A stretch of DNA of 64,000 bases from Paramecium pentaurelia (Eukaryota; Ciliophora; Oligohymenophorea; Peniculida; Parameciidae): positions 127,437 through 191,436 of the forward strand of contig CAJJDO010000168.1 of NCBI GenBank assembly GCA_905183005.1, written 5' to 3'. The notes below the pieces were generated by a model. That model was not told where the DNA came from, searched no databases, and was given only the letters and a program-made list of their open reading frames with translations. Both the position numbers and the translations under genes were made by a program. Each line of letters starts with the position of its first letter. Position 1 is the first letter of the stretch. Below are positions 13,964-28,402 of this stretch, piece by piece.

Positions 13964-14353
13964 TCATCGTAATTATTAAAATTAGGAACTTGTATTAGGC
14001 ATATTATGACATTCAATTTTGTTGCATTTACATGATTTAGTGCAATGTTTTTATATCTAATAACATCCACAATAAAGATTGCAACATTAATTTTTTTTAC
14101 ATGTGCATTTAATATCTTTCCTTTTTTTACTATATATTCTGTTAGTATTTCTGAAATGTAATATCTTACCAACCAATTATTTCACTATTTTAGCACCTTT
14201 AAGAAATATTGATTTTTTATTTAGGTTTTAAGAATCTATATTAGAATCTGGAAATGAATCATTTAACTCTTCTAATAAATCTTAATTTACCATTTCGATT
14301 TATTACTAATCTTCAATTTTTTTTTTATTTAAAATAGTCTATTCATGAGTCAT
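13964..14353 (-). CDS. small CXC (CRC/tesmin-type) zinc-binding domain protein
   Basis: 129 aa, intronless. The last third holds one cysteine-rich CXC motif: CTCKKNQCCNLYCGC followed by C-x3-CKC-x4-CHN. In LIN54/TSO1/tesmin and related proteins this fold binds zinc clusters and contacts DNA; most have two copies, here only one is seen. The N-terminal part is acidic and Gln/Asn-rich with no known domain. The frame is continuous from ATG to TGA under the ciliate code (a standard-code reading of the same strand uses a different, meaningless frame). The gene is convergent with the anoctamin gene, 64 bases between stops. A nuclear DNA-binding role is inference from the motif only. Confidence 0.7.
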
Positions 14354-14642
14354 GTTTTATTAGTTTATATTGTCTTCTTAAGGTAATCTAATTTTATTAT
14401 TATTTTACATTTCATTTCTTTCTGAGAAGAACTCTTCTATTGATTTTAACCCAATATTAGGAAATGGTTTTTTGTAAAAGTCACTTCTACTAACAAAAAA
14501 ATCAATATAATACATGAATTTTCTTTAATTTTAGAAATAATGGAATTGGTTCAATTGGAGAATAATAATGTAGATCTTTAAAATATCAACAATTTCTACA
14601 TTTTATGTCTATTGTATTTATCTAATCTAAAACTAATAAACT
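14354..14642. other. short intergenic (divergent promoters)
   Basis: 289 bases of AT-rich sequence between the CXC gene and the sorting-receptor gene, which point away from each other. No motif recognised. Confidence 0.5.
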
Positions 14643-16125
14643 ATGACACAATTATTTTTAATTATGTATAATATTCTCCTACTCATTTGTATTATCACAG
14701 TTATTTAGTCCAAACTTAAAGTTCTCAGACCATCTAACTTAATTAATGAATACATTGATTATAGTATTGCCAATTTTGGGTACTCTATCTTTTATATATA
14801 TGAAAACTAGAATTATACCATTTGGACATCGTTTAATGGGATTAGTAGATTTGGCTTATCCAAGAAATGGATGTAGTGATATTTAACCTACTTATGGAGC
14901 TCATTTTATTTTAATTGAAAGAGGGAACTGTTCACATGTGACTAAAGTCAAGAATGCTGAAAAAGCTGGATATTAAATGGCAATTATTGGGAATTACAAT
15001 GATGAACCCATAGAATCTGATATTACTATGGCTGATGATGGTTATGGATATTAAGTTTATTTTCAAAGTTTTATGTTAGGTAACAATCCCATCCATATTT
15101 ATCAAAAAAAAACATTTTACTATATTATCAGAAAAAGCAAAAGACTATTAAATTGAGGATTCTAATGATGAGAAGATTATGATGCTATTAAAATTTGATG
15201 TTGTTTAAACTGATAAAATATCAGTAATTTTTGGATTGAATGTTCAAGATGGAGAATCTTTTAGAATTATTGATGAATATGCACCATATTATAATAAATT
15301 GGAAGATTAAAATATCAATTACACTCTTGTATATTTTATGATGAGTTTTAATTCTACAATTCTAGAAATTAATTAAAGAGATTCTGATTGTATTTGCTAA
15401 AATAGATATTGTGTATTTGATCCTGATGGTTCAGGTATTGCAACTGGAAGGGATGTTGTTTAAGAGATTCTAAGATAAACATGCATATTTTAAAAATACC
15501 CAAAAAAATGGTTTTCATATATGGTAAATAATACAATTTAGATTTAGGATTAATTCAATTTCAAATGTTCTAAACCATAAGCATATTCTATTTGTAGTCA
15601 ATAGATTATGGATATACAAGGGATTCCTAAAAAGGAAATTCAAAATTGTTTTGATGAATCTTTTGTTGACTAAAATACTTCATTACCAACTAAAAATTAT
15701 ACTAATGCAATCAATATTTTACTAGAAAACTAATTACATATTTATTAAGTTGCTGGAATGAATGTATTTCCATCAGTTCTAGTGAATGCTTTGACTTACA
15801 AAGGTTAATTCTCAGGAAAAGGTATTTTTGGAGAGATTTGCAATAGTAATTTTAAAATCTCAATATAGGTTTTTTAACACCACCTCCTGAATGTAGTTCA
15901 GAAATTGAAGGCTATTAACCTCCAGTTCTAGAATAATCAATAATTCTATATGTATTGATTATAACCACATTTGTTGTATTATTCTCTATACTTGGTTTCT
16001 GTTTATTTAAAAAATTGATCAAAAGAGATGGTGAAATAGTCACTTAACCTTAGGTAAATGAGATGGTGAGTTAATACATTAAGTTTTATGAGGGAAAAGA
16101 TAAACAAAAAGAAGGTTCTATCTGA
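14643..16125 (+). CDS. vacuolar-sorting-receptor-like PA-domain membrane protein
   Basis: 467 aa type I membrane protein. Plant-type vacuolar sorting receptors carry soluble cargo from the Golgi toward vacuoles. Layout: signal peptide (MTQLFLIMYNILLLICIIT), protease-associated domain (GLVDLAYPRNGC, HFILIERGNC, KNAEKAGYQMAIIGNY), then the VSR luminal region with CQNRYCVFDPDG, VVQEILRQTCIF and the thioredoxin-fold-like stretch ending VAGMNVFPSVLVNAL / KGQFSGKGIFGEICNS, a transmembrane helix (IILYVLIITTFVVLFSILGF), and a short basic tail. Introns 14780-14810 (31 nt), 15055-15079 (25) and 15846-15868 (23); each restores VSR homology. The EGF repeats of plant VSRs were not seen. In a ciliate it probably sorts cargo to digestive or dense-core compartments (inference). 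Confidence 0.88.
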
Positions 16126-16242
16126 AATAGATAATAAGTGACATGAATCAAATTTATGATCTTAAAATTAATATTACAGATCACAATAAATAAAATTTCT
16201 AGTTTATTTCAAAGTCTGAGTTTAATTAATTAAATTAATAAT

Positions 16243-19094
<2,852 letters not shown>

Positions 19095-19168
19095 TTATAG
19101 GTTTTTTAATATTCTTTTGTATAGTTTCTATTTATAAATTTATATCATAAAAAATCTATAATTTTGAG

Positions 19169-20751
19169 TCATTTCTTTTTTTTCTTCTATTTAAATTACT
19201 CTTATAATTAATTTAATGCAAATGTTTCTGTTTCCACAACTTCAGAATGAACACTTGGATCTGAATCAAAATCACCACCCTTAGACACTTGAGATTGAGC
19301 AGTCAATGGAAATTCATTATTGTCAAACCATTGTGTAATGATTTCATTCTTGATGTTTAAAAAGAATAAATCATATTCATCAAATCCTATACTACAATCT
19401 CCATATTCATCTTAACATCCTCTTTCCAATTACTCTTAAGTAATACAATTTGAACCATAACAATATAAATTTCTAAGACTTCCCTTCTATGTTTTCAATC
19501 TACCTTTGTCATCTAATTAATATAATCCAAAACTATATTAAAATTCAACTAAATTTCCATCTGTATCCTTAATCTCTATTTGATTACATTTGCATTCTTT
19601 TCCATCAATGAATTGATTTGAATTTGGTTCATTCTAAGAAAGTGAGACTCTAGTTTCCTAAGTTGCAAGCATTTTTAAGAATAAGATTTTTGATTTACCC
19701 CTTAATCCAGTAAGATAATTGGCTTCTCCCATTTTATTAATCTATGACTATGGAATAGTTATATAGTCATTTTAATGATTATTAAAATATGGTCGTGGAG
19801 GTTTGGAAAAATGAATTTTTAATTCTCCTTTTTTGTATTCAGGCAATGCAACATCCTTATATTATGATGTCTTACTGTGTGATGCCAGAGATATTTTTAT
19901 GGTATAAGTGATCCAAAACATGAACATTTCAATGATTTACATAATGGACAAGTGTATACTTTTTAAGTGTAAGCATTTATTTGTTCATTATTAATATACA
20001 TAACAGGACCACTGAGTAATAATTCAGCACATTCAAATGCTTTTTATCCACTTCCAACTATGTATCTTGGATATTGTTTTAGAGTTTCAATTAATCCTTA
20101 TTCCTAACAAAATATGTCTGCTGGTGTTTATTCTCTACCTGTACAAAGTAATATATGCTTAAAAAATCATTTAATTTATGTACTCTTGCTTTTATCGTTC
20201 GGTATTTATCTTTTATTTAAGTATCAGCTCTACAAATTATGTCAAAACTTTTACGATAAACTCTGTGTTCTAATCTAAAACCATCCATCAGCCAAAAGTC
20301 GGATTGCTATTGCTTCTCTTTAGGAATGAAATATTTGCAATTTTTTTAAAGTGTATATATGTTTCAATAACACACTTCCTAATAATCTTAAGAAGAATCC
20401 TGCTAATGATTTTGGAGGACATTTCTCTCCATATTAAACAAGAGTCTTATATGCCTGAGTATCTGTAAGATCTTTACAAATTGATATCATTTAGTTAGTT
20501 TTATGAAAGAACATCAATTTCAATAATTCAGTTGCTGGATATGTTGTGTAATTCATTTTATTTTCTAAATTACCAGAACCAAAACATTTCCCCTTTTCCA
20601 CTATCCCAATTCCTAATCCATTCATATATTCAGGTAATCTTAAATAATATTTTGAATACTACCTTGATGTTCTGAATAAATTATATAAAAATTTAACAGA
20701 AGCAGGTCCTCCCCCAATTATTAATAAGTTATACTTTTCCTCAATTTCCAT
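19169..20751 (-). CDS. FAD-dependent oxidoreductase with Cys-rich insert
   Basis: 503 aa. The N-terminus YNLLIIGGGPASVKFLYNLF is a dinucleotide-binding Rossmann motif (GxGxxS variant). ARHILLCTGREQTPADIF resembles the FAD-interacting ATG strand of flavin oxidoreductases, and RYIVGSGQKAFECAELLL looks like a second (NAD(P)H) Rossmann turn. A cysteine cluster YTCPLCKSLKCSCF follows and could bind metal. The C-terminal third (starting LPEYKKGELKIHF) is unassigned and ends in a lysine run. Introns 20230-20254, 20158-20183 and 19856-19875 (20 nt) restore one frame; the last two end in AAG. The substrate is unknown; I cannot place it in a named family. Confidence 0.7.
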
Positions 20752-20876
20752 TTTATTTATTTATTTATTTATTTAAAAATATATATATATTATTGAATCA
20801 AAATTGAGACATCAACCAAAAAATCATATAATATTTAATTAGTAAAGGATTTATTCTTAAAATTAAATATACATAA

Positions 20877-23374
20877 TCAATATTATCTTTAAATTGGTGT
20901 TGTTGGTCGTTATCGAGGTTTTACCTGAGTTTATGTTCTTTTTTATCTGACACCTGCATCATCTTCATTACTTTCATTAAGAGATTTACAAGATTCTTTT
21001 AGTTTTCTTTTTTCCAAATTAGCTAATACTTTTGTTTAAAGGTCATTTATAACTATTAATATTAAGAATTAAATACTTTAATTAATCAATTAATGATCCT
21101 TTTACATTTTAAGGTAAGATTTTGATAGAGTATCTAATTTTGTATTTATATCTTATAATGTATTATCTAATTAATTAATTTAAAATTAAATTTATGAATT
21201 ATCTACATTGACTTCATTATATTATTCATCAATAATTTATGTCTAAAAGATAAATGGATAAATATTACTGAATATGGAGTTTATTTTTTAGTTAAAACAT
21301 TTTTTAAAATCACTAAAGAAAATAGAAAAACATTAGCCAAAATTCCAATAAAATACATAGGATAATTAGTATAATATTATAAATAGGAATGAGTTAGAAG
21401 GTATTATAATAATTATTCTTAATTTTATGGATAACTTTCTGTCTCTATTCCAGTACTAAATTATGTATTACTATTTCCTGAACATGATAATTTATCATCG
21501 AATGAACAAGAGGGTTATTATGATTTTGAACTATTTGGATCATTAGGTTGATTATTATTTTAATTATTGAATGTATCATCATGAATATGTTCATCATGAT
21601 TATGATTATAGTGATCATGATTATAGTGATTATGATCATGGTCATGATTATGATCATGATTTAAATGCCCATTATGTATATCATATTCTTTTGCATGAGG
21701 ATCAATCAAAATATTCTCTTAATCTTATATTTATTCTGTTTATATTTAATCTTCATTTTAAACATTATTATTAATTTAATTTTCATTTAATTAATCTTAT
21801 ACTTAAATTTCTGGAATTTAATCTTAATTTTCATCTCTAAGTGTTTATTCTGGAGTTTATTAAACATTTTCATTAATTTCTTAATCTTAATTTTGATTTA
21901 ATATTTGTTCTTATTATTAAATTTATTAGTCATCTAAACTAGTTATTATTTCTTCATTTATTTATGTTTAATCTTATTATAATTATTAATTATTATCTTA
22001 GTTTTGAATGTTATCATTATTTTCAATTATTGGATCACTTTCTTAATTTTCTAATTATTATACATTATTTTCTTATATAGTTTCAGTATTATATATATTA
22101 TCTTCTAATGTTTCATTTTGTTATTGCAAATTATCTTCATGATCTTTATTTATTATTTATTCTAGATTTTCAGGATTGTTATCTTAAATTTGTTCATTAT
22201 TTAATATTGTTGATTGATCATCAGCTTATTATGAATATTCTTAAGTATTTTCAATATAAATTTATTCAATTTCTTATTCGGCATCTTAATGATTGATAAT
22301 TTAATCATTATTTGATTTATCCTTATCAATATCTAAAGATTAATTAACAACTTGCTCAAGATCCTCTATTTTCTATTATTCTAAATAATTGTCGTTTTAT
22401 TAGATTATAGATATATCATCAATTTAATTATCTAATACAGATTCAGTCTATTATATTACAAGCACCTCATTTTCTTAAGTTTAATTCTATTAATCTTGCT
22501 CCTTCGATACTGAATCATCTTAATTATTGATATCTATAGATTATGACTAATCATTTAAATTGATCTAATCTATTTAAATAGGAATTTCAATATCTTATTA
22601 TTCTTATTATTATTATTATTCTTATTATTATTCTTATTCTTATTATTACTATTAATTTTATTCCTATTCCTATTATTCTTATTATTATTATTCTTATTAT
22701 TCTTATTATTACAATTATTCTTATTATTCTTACAATATTTATATCTATTCAGATTATTTTAATTCATCTTATTATTAGGTTGGTTCTTCAATATCAATAG
22801 AATGAATAGTATTTTAATCAATTTCATAATTAGTCTATTCAATTTAATCGCTATTTTATTAATCATTCTATTGATCTTAAATTAATTCTTCAGGTTTTGT
22901 ATCAATTTATTCTTAATTTATATTATTTTATATAACATCTTTTTTAATGATAGGTATTTCAATATCGAAGTCATGACCATCACTTGCTAACGATTATAGT
23001 AATTAGTCAAATTCAACTGATTCAAGATCTACTTGATCTGATTGTTCATATATAATTTCTTATGATTATGTTATATCATCTTATTATTATTATTATTTTT
23101 CTTATTATTGTTAATCTGTATTTGGATTTTGAACTTAATTTTCATATTCAATTGATTGTTAATTTATTATGTTAATTATATCTTCTCCTATTGATAAATG
23201 CTCTGAAATTTAGATTTCTGATTCACTAAATTTATCAATGAAATCATCATTATTTTATTAATTTGAATCAAATTCAGATTATCTAGAATATCTTTCACCC
23301 TTAACATGTTTTTTAATGATTTTTCTTCCTTAAGAAACTAAAAGAATTAGTACTAAAAGTAGGAACAATTTCAT
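20877..23374 (-). CDS. Gln/Asn/Asp/Glu-rich membrane protein with His-rich patch
   Basis: About 815 aa. Signal peptide MKLFLLLVLILLVSQG, then roughly 600 residues of extreme Q/E/N/D/I composition, including Q/E tracts at about 22590-22740, then a His/Asp/Asn cluster (21569-21665, with repeated HDHNHDHDHNH-type units), a Cys-containing spacer (PSCSFDDKLSCSG), one transmembrane helix (MYFIGILANVFLFSLVIL) and a coiled-coil, basic cytoplasmic tail. Introns 21243-21268 (26 nt, required) and 21053-21076 (24 nt, in-frame, probable). No family recognised. The acidic lumenal region plus His cluster suggests metal or calcium binding in a secretory compartment (inference). Confidence 0.75.
21569..21665 (-). 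repeat. CAT/GAT/AAT-rich repeat encoding His-rich segment
   Basis: Degenerate triplet repeat of CAT, GAT, AAT and TAT codons in frame with the Gln-rich membrane protein; encodes about a dozen His alternating with Asp and Asn, a typical zinc/copper/nickel-binding composition. Confidence 0.8.
22590..22745 (-). repeat. TAA/GAA repeat encoding Gln/Glu tracts
   Basis: On the minus strand, runs of TAA (Gln) interrupted by GAA (Glu) and occasional TAG. Coordinates are approximate. Low-complexity coding repeat inside the Gln-rich protein gene. Confidence 0.8.
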
Positions 23375-23483
23375 TAAATTATTTAATATACACGTAATAC
23401 AAAGAGTTTAAAAATAATTAGTACTAGAATGAAAAAAGAATAGTTTAATATAAAGATGTTTATAGAAGTATATTCAATGGAAT

Positions 23484-23879
23484 TCAAAATGATTTTATAT
23501 GTCCAAGATATTCTTCACCTGTAATTCTAACTTGAGATGTACATATCTCTAATTCATCTGCAATCATGGCAGCTAAAATATGAGGACAGAATTAGAATTC
23601 ACGAGCGTTGAATTTATCACAATTACATATATAATTATTTGCCTTATACACTTTACTAACTTTTTAGTTCGATTCTGTAATAATATATATAGCTTTATTA
23701 GCTTAGACTGGAATTTTGGTAATGGGTATCTTGTTCTCAATCAAATAAAATGCTTCCTCATAGTGTTTATGGAGATCATACAAATTCTTATGAGCTTCCA
23801 GAGATTTATCATCAGTTTGACCCTTGAATAAGCCAACCACTCTTGAAACACATTATTGTGTTACTTACAATAATTCCAT
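23484..23879 (-). CDS. SWIM zinc-finger protein, ZSWIM7/Sws1-like
   Basis: 131 aa. The centre carries a SWIM pattern: YICNCDKF (CxC) followed after 11 residues by FCPHILAAMI (CxH). Size, position of the finger and the helical C-terminus resemble ZSWIM7/Sws1, a partner of Rad51 paralogues in homologous recombination; assignment rests on the pattern and length only. Read as intronless: a 27-nt GTAAGT...AAG stretch after the fourth codon is in frame without a stop and could be an intron. Only 43 bases separate its start from the divergent malic enzyme gene. Confidence 0.6.
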
Positions 23880-23922
23880 TTTAATTAATATATTATTAGA
23901 AATAAGAAATTCTTTACATACA

Positions 23923-26134
23923 ATGTAACCTGGTTTGAAGCAATTATTCTTAAGAACTAATGGCCTTATCTCAATAAAGCCAAAAATCAGAATTACTGAT
24001 AATTACACACTCTCTCTTGTATATTCACCTGGAGTAGGATACATTTGTCAAGTCATTCAAAAGAATCCAGATCTATTATATGATCTTACCATTACAGGCA
24101 ATTCAGTTGCTCTTCTATCAGATGGATCAAGTATATGCTTTCACCATATATTAGGATCTTAAATCAAGAAGCCTAGTTGGATGATTCCTAATCTTGAAGC
24201 CATCAGTGCCCTATACAAAGCCTTTTATGATATAGATGCTTACCCTGTTATTTTAGATAAGGAAATCATGAATGGGTCAGATGATTATTTGCTCATCCTA
24301 GATAATCTATCTACAACATATAAAGTATTATCCTTTTTCTATTTTTAGACAATAGTATTAGTGGATATTGAAGAAAAGTTAACTCAAGAAATTTTGTAGA
24401 AATTGGAAAATGCTAAATTAGATTGTACTGTTGTTATAAGCAACACTCATTCTTTAGTTGAATAATTAAAAGATGCTGCTCTTATTAAGAGTGTTCTTGA
24501 TTCTCGTTCTATTTTGAAACCAACTCAAATCGAACAAATTAGACTCAAACTAAAAGACCTAGATTTCACATAGTTACCTAGCTACTTAACAGTTACTCTA
24601 AGTTCTGCCTATGCAGTTAGTTTGAATGAGATTCATAAAAATGGATTATTTCATCATACTGTAAAAAATATAACTCCTTCCTAATTTGTATCTAAATTAA
24701 ATGATTTGTATTTGTATGGTGAAATTGCATACTACAATAGATGGACACCAAAATAATTCTTATAAAATAATGATATTAATTAAAATTCACTGGAATTACA
24801 TAAAAGATATAATGGTGTAATTACTATTGCTTTAAAATTTAATCCAAGATCTTTAGAAGATTTATATAGAATCTATGAACTCTCTTATAGAAATAATGAC
24901 ATTTTAGAAATTCAAAAATTATTTGAAGCTGATCCCAAGAAAATTCGTGAAGTGACAATAAAAAAGAATTATGCTGCTATTGTAACAAATGGAACTGCTA
25001 TTCTTGGACTTGGTAACATTGGACCTTCTGCAGGATCACCAGTAATGGAAGGAAAATCAGTATTATTTAATGCTTTAGGTGGTATAGATTTGATGCCAAT
25101 CTGTTTCAAAGAAAGAGACCCTCATAAATTAGTATAATTAATAAGATTGTAATAAATATTATATATATATTTAGCATTGCACCAATATTTTCAGCAATTA
25201 ATTTAGAAGATCTAAGAGCTCCTGATTGTTTCCCCATAGAAGAAGAAGCTATCCATAGCATTCATATTCCTTTGATGCATGATGATTAGCATGGTACTGC
25301 TGTTGTCAGTTTAGCTGCACTCATCAATTACTTGAAATTAACCAAAAAAAATGTAAAAGATTTGAAATTAGTCATTAATGGAGCAGGGTATTATATAAAA
25401 TTATTTTCTTAGTGCTGCAGGTGTTGCAATTTGTAAGTTACTTCATGGTCATGGTGTAGAGGATATTTTAATTTGTGATACTGAAGGAGTCATATATGAA
25501 GGAAGACCAAAAAATATGAATTCTTTTAAAAATGATCTAGCTAAATTTACAAATAAAAATAAAATAGCTGGTAAACTTGAAGATGCAGTCAAAGGAAGAG
25601 ATTTATTTGTCGGTGTCTCTAGTGCTGTATATCTTATTATTGAGATTTAACTTAGGGAGCATTAACATAAGATATGGTACGAACAATGAATAAGGATCCA
25701 TTTATTCTAGCATTAGCAAATCCTATTCCAGAAATAATGCCAGATGAAGCTATTAAAGCAGGAGCATTTATTGTTGCTACTGGAAGATCTGATTTTAATA
25801 ATTAAGTTAATAACTCATTGGCTTTTCCAGGAATTTTTAGAGGAGCTATTGATACAAAAGCCAAAGAGATCAATTTATAAATGAAGGTATCTTATATTAA
25901 TTTATATTAAAGATTGCAGCAGCATATGCTATAGCTAATAGTATCAAAGAAAATGAATTATCACCAATCAGAATTTTACCTGGAGCTTTAACTGCTGAGA
26001 TTCCAGCAAATGTTGCTAGAGCAGTTGCAATTGCAGCTATGGAAAGTGGTGTTGCACAAGTCAAAGTAGATCCAGAAGAGGTTTTTGATAATACAAGAAA
26101 ATTAATTATGGAAGGTAGTATACCAACCTTATGA
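23923..26134 (+). CDS. malic enzyme with duplicated N-terminal domain
   Basis: 693 aa. Malic enzyme oxidatively decarboxylates malate to pyruvate with NAD(P). The second half is a good MaeB/malic match: NGTAILGLGNIGPSAGSPVM, EGK (catalytic Lys), NLEDLRAPDCFPIEEEA, IPLMHDDQHGTAVV (metal site), LVINGAGAAGVAICKLL (NAD(P) Rossmann), ALANPIPEIMP, LAFPGIFRGA. The first ~140 residues repeat the domain in decayed form: LVYSPGVGYICQVIQKNP and GNSVALLSDGSSI are there, but the GLGNIG and PVMEGK motifs are not. Conversely the second copy lacks YSPGV, which holds the catalytic Tyr. Introns: 24325-24348 (3n, probable), 25149-25174, 25388-25412, 25627-25655, 25887-25912 (ends AAG). Cytosol or mitochondrion unclear; no clear transit peptide. 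Confidence 0.9.
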
Positions 26135-26192
26135 TAATGGTATATAAATAAATAAATGTAATGAAAAATTTGTAAAATAAAATTAATTTAAA

Positions 26193-27284
26193 TCAATTTA
26201 CAAACTTGGCATTACCAGTTTTATGTTATTAAGCTGCTCCCTAACCTTATTCAGCTGGCTTTAGAATTTAGAAAGAACACATTAAGGATTCATCAATTGA
26301 CATCATAGAACCTATAATTTTATAGAATTATCATAATACCAGCATTATCAAATTCTCCACAATAGTTTGGTGCTGAAAATAAAGTGACTAATTATCTTTT
26401 TGAAAAGAATTCATATCCATCTTCTACAACCTAAGAATAATTAATTTAATTTTAATACTTAATGAGCTCTACATATTAGATCTAATTCATGTTTTTTTAA
26501 GAACACTTGGACAATTTCTTAACTGAATACATATGATACACCTCTCTCATTGTCTGCCCAACCTTACACATCTTTATCAGGATCTGACCATAATAAATCA
26601 CACAATAATCCAGTGTCTGGCACATCTGTTGGTCTCATTATTCGTCTTATTTATTCCAAATTTGAAAGTTCAGGTGATAATCCTCCATGCATACATAAGA
26701 TTTTTTCATCTATCAATGCTGCAACAGGTAGACAATTAAAACAATCTGTAAATGTTTTCCATAATTTAATTGTGTATCTTCTTTTGCCTATTAATCGATA
26801 ATTTTTTACATTCATCATAAAATCCATAGATTCTATTTATTGATGCACATTCATGATTACCCCTCAAAAGAAAGAAGTTTTCAGGATACTTAATCTTATA
26901 TGCTAATAATAAACATATAGTCTCCAATGATTATTTGCCTAAAATTAAAATTAATTTAAACCTCTATCTACATAATCACCTAAGAATAAATAATTGCTTT
27001 CAGGTGGATACCCTCCGTATTCAAAAAGTCTCAATAAATCAAAATATTATCCATGTACATCTCCTAAATAAATAAATGATTAGATATCTACCGCATATTT
27101 TTAAAGGAGCTTCCAATTCTAATAAAATAGGTTGAGATATGAAAATATCTCTTGCTTTGATGCAAAGACCTCTTACTTCAGCTTCACTTAGATTCACATT
27201 CTTTCCTGGCTTACTTCCTCTTACACTTAGCAACCTTTCAATTATATTATCCACATCAATTTCACCTTTACCATCCTTATTCAT
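26193..27284 (-). CDS. serine/threonine protein phosphatase PP1 catalytic subunit
   Basis: 320 aa, full PP1 length. Metal-dependent Ser/Thr phosphatase acting with many regulatory subunits. Motifs in order: CGDVHGQYFDLLRLFEYGG, FLGDYVDRGKQS, LLRGNHECASINRIYGFYDE, KTFTDCFNCLPVAALID, CMHGGLSPEL, LLWSDPD, RAHQVVEDGYEFF, LFSAPNYCGEFDNAG. The N-terminus has the PP1-specific NIIERLLSVRGSKPGK. The C-terminus lacks the TPPR Cdk site and ends KTGNAKFVN. Five introns: 27064-27091, 26939-26961, 26788-26809, 26431-26458, 26312-26339; each falls inside a conserved motif, so they are secure. Convergent with the malic enzyme gene, 58 bases apart. Confidence 0.97.
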
Positions 27285-27407
27285 TTATTTAATATAGAAA
27301 TTAATTGTAATATTTAAATAACATAATTAATTTAATTTCTTATTTTAACAATGAGATTTTTTATTAAGTACAAACTCTATTTAGAAATCATATAAATATA
27401 TCATTTT

Positions 27408-28402
27408 TCATTCTGCTATCGACATCTTAGCTTCATTTTATAGGATTTAATCATAAATCTCAATTAATTTTGATGCCAATCTATACCCTCCAATAGCAAG
27501 ATTTTCTTAACAAAATTCAATTGCCTATTTTTCATAATCATTATTGTATGTGTTAGATTTCTATAGCATAGGATAAACAAATTATTAAGCCTATCTGAAT
27601 CCCAAGAATGACCACACTGTAGGATTACTATGTTATAATACGTCAAATACGTCATATCATAATTCGAATATTTATTAATCGGGAATTTTTAAATTATGTC
27701 ATTTGACCACTTATCAAGATATTCATTATCTGATTAAGATAATGGTCTAGACATGTATGTAGTATTTGAAGCCATAGTAAAGGCCACAGAATCCCAATAG
27801 GAGTGGAAATTGACAAAAGTACCATTTTTTAACTAAATCTTATAAAATATCATACTTGAATCTTCATGAAATTGCCTCCAGCATCACCATTTGGAAAAGT
27901 TTCATTCCAAAATGTGGTGTCATGTAATGGTTAATGCATATCTCCTATGACATGAAGTAAGACTCTCAACATCTAAGCTTTAAATACAGTATGACGATTC
28001 TTAGCAGTCTTGCTATTAGTCAAAACAGATGTAGCTTGATTAATTGCATAAATTGAATTAATGTTCCTTCCTTGATCTTCAATTTTGATTAGGAGTCTAG
28101 ATTTATATAATATATATTCTATACCCATCAGGATTGATTGGTTTATCTGTATAATGCCAATCATTAAGAAAAGAGGTTCCTGTCTCTTTTATATCATCCA
28201 TCCATACAGCTGCTTCAACAAAAGTGTTTGTGCGACCATCAGTGAGATGATTAAAATCCTAAACTAGAGAATCTGCCCAAGCTAAAACATCTGGTCTTTT
28301 ATCTTTTAATTGATTTTTAGCTATTTAAGCAGTCATCATATGTCCCATATCCCACCAACACTACACAACAGATAAAAATGCACAAATGATAAGTCTTTTC
28401 AT
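27408..28402 (-). CDS. secreted S1/P1-type zinc nuclease
   Basis: 306 aa. S1/P1 nucleases cleave single-stranded nucleic acids and remove 3'-phosphate using three zinc ions. Signal peptide MKRLIICAFLSVVQC, then the N-terminal Trp ligand and WDMGHMMTAQIA, VWMDDIKE, WHYTDKPI, RVLLHVIGDMHQPLHDT and GDAGGNF, all zinc-site signatures, and the C-terminal helix LAIGGYRLASKLIEIYDQ. Introns 28097-28124 (28 nt), 27833-27855 (23) and 27628-27650 (23) are each needed to keep the frame. Probably acts in food vacuoles, lysosome-like compartments or outside the cell (inference). Confidence 0.93.

Noticed and set aside
13921..14172. 83-codon minus-strand frame starting MVRYYISEILTEYI
   Set aside because: The frame next to it carries the CXC cysteine pattern and is open from ATG to TGA; this one is a shadow.
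21445..22296. Plus-strand frames rich in His, Tyr and Ile
   Set aside because: They are antisense shadows of the Gln/Asn-rich membrane protein with its CAT/GAT repeats.
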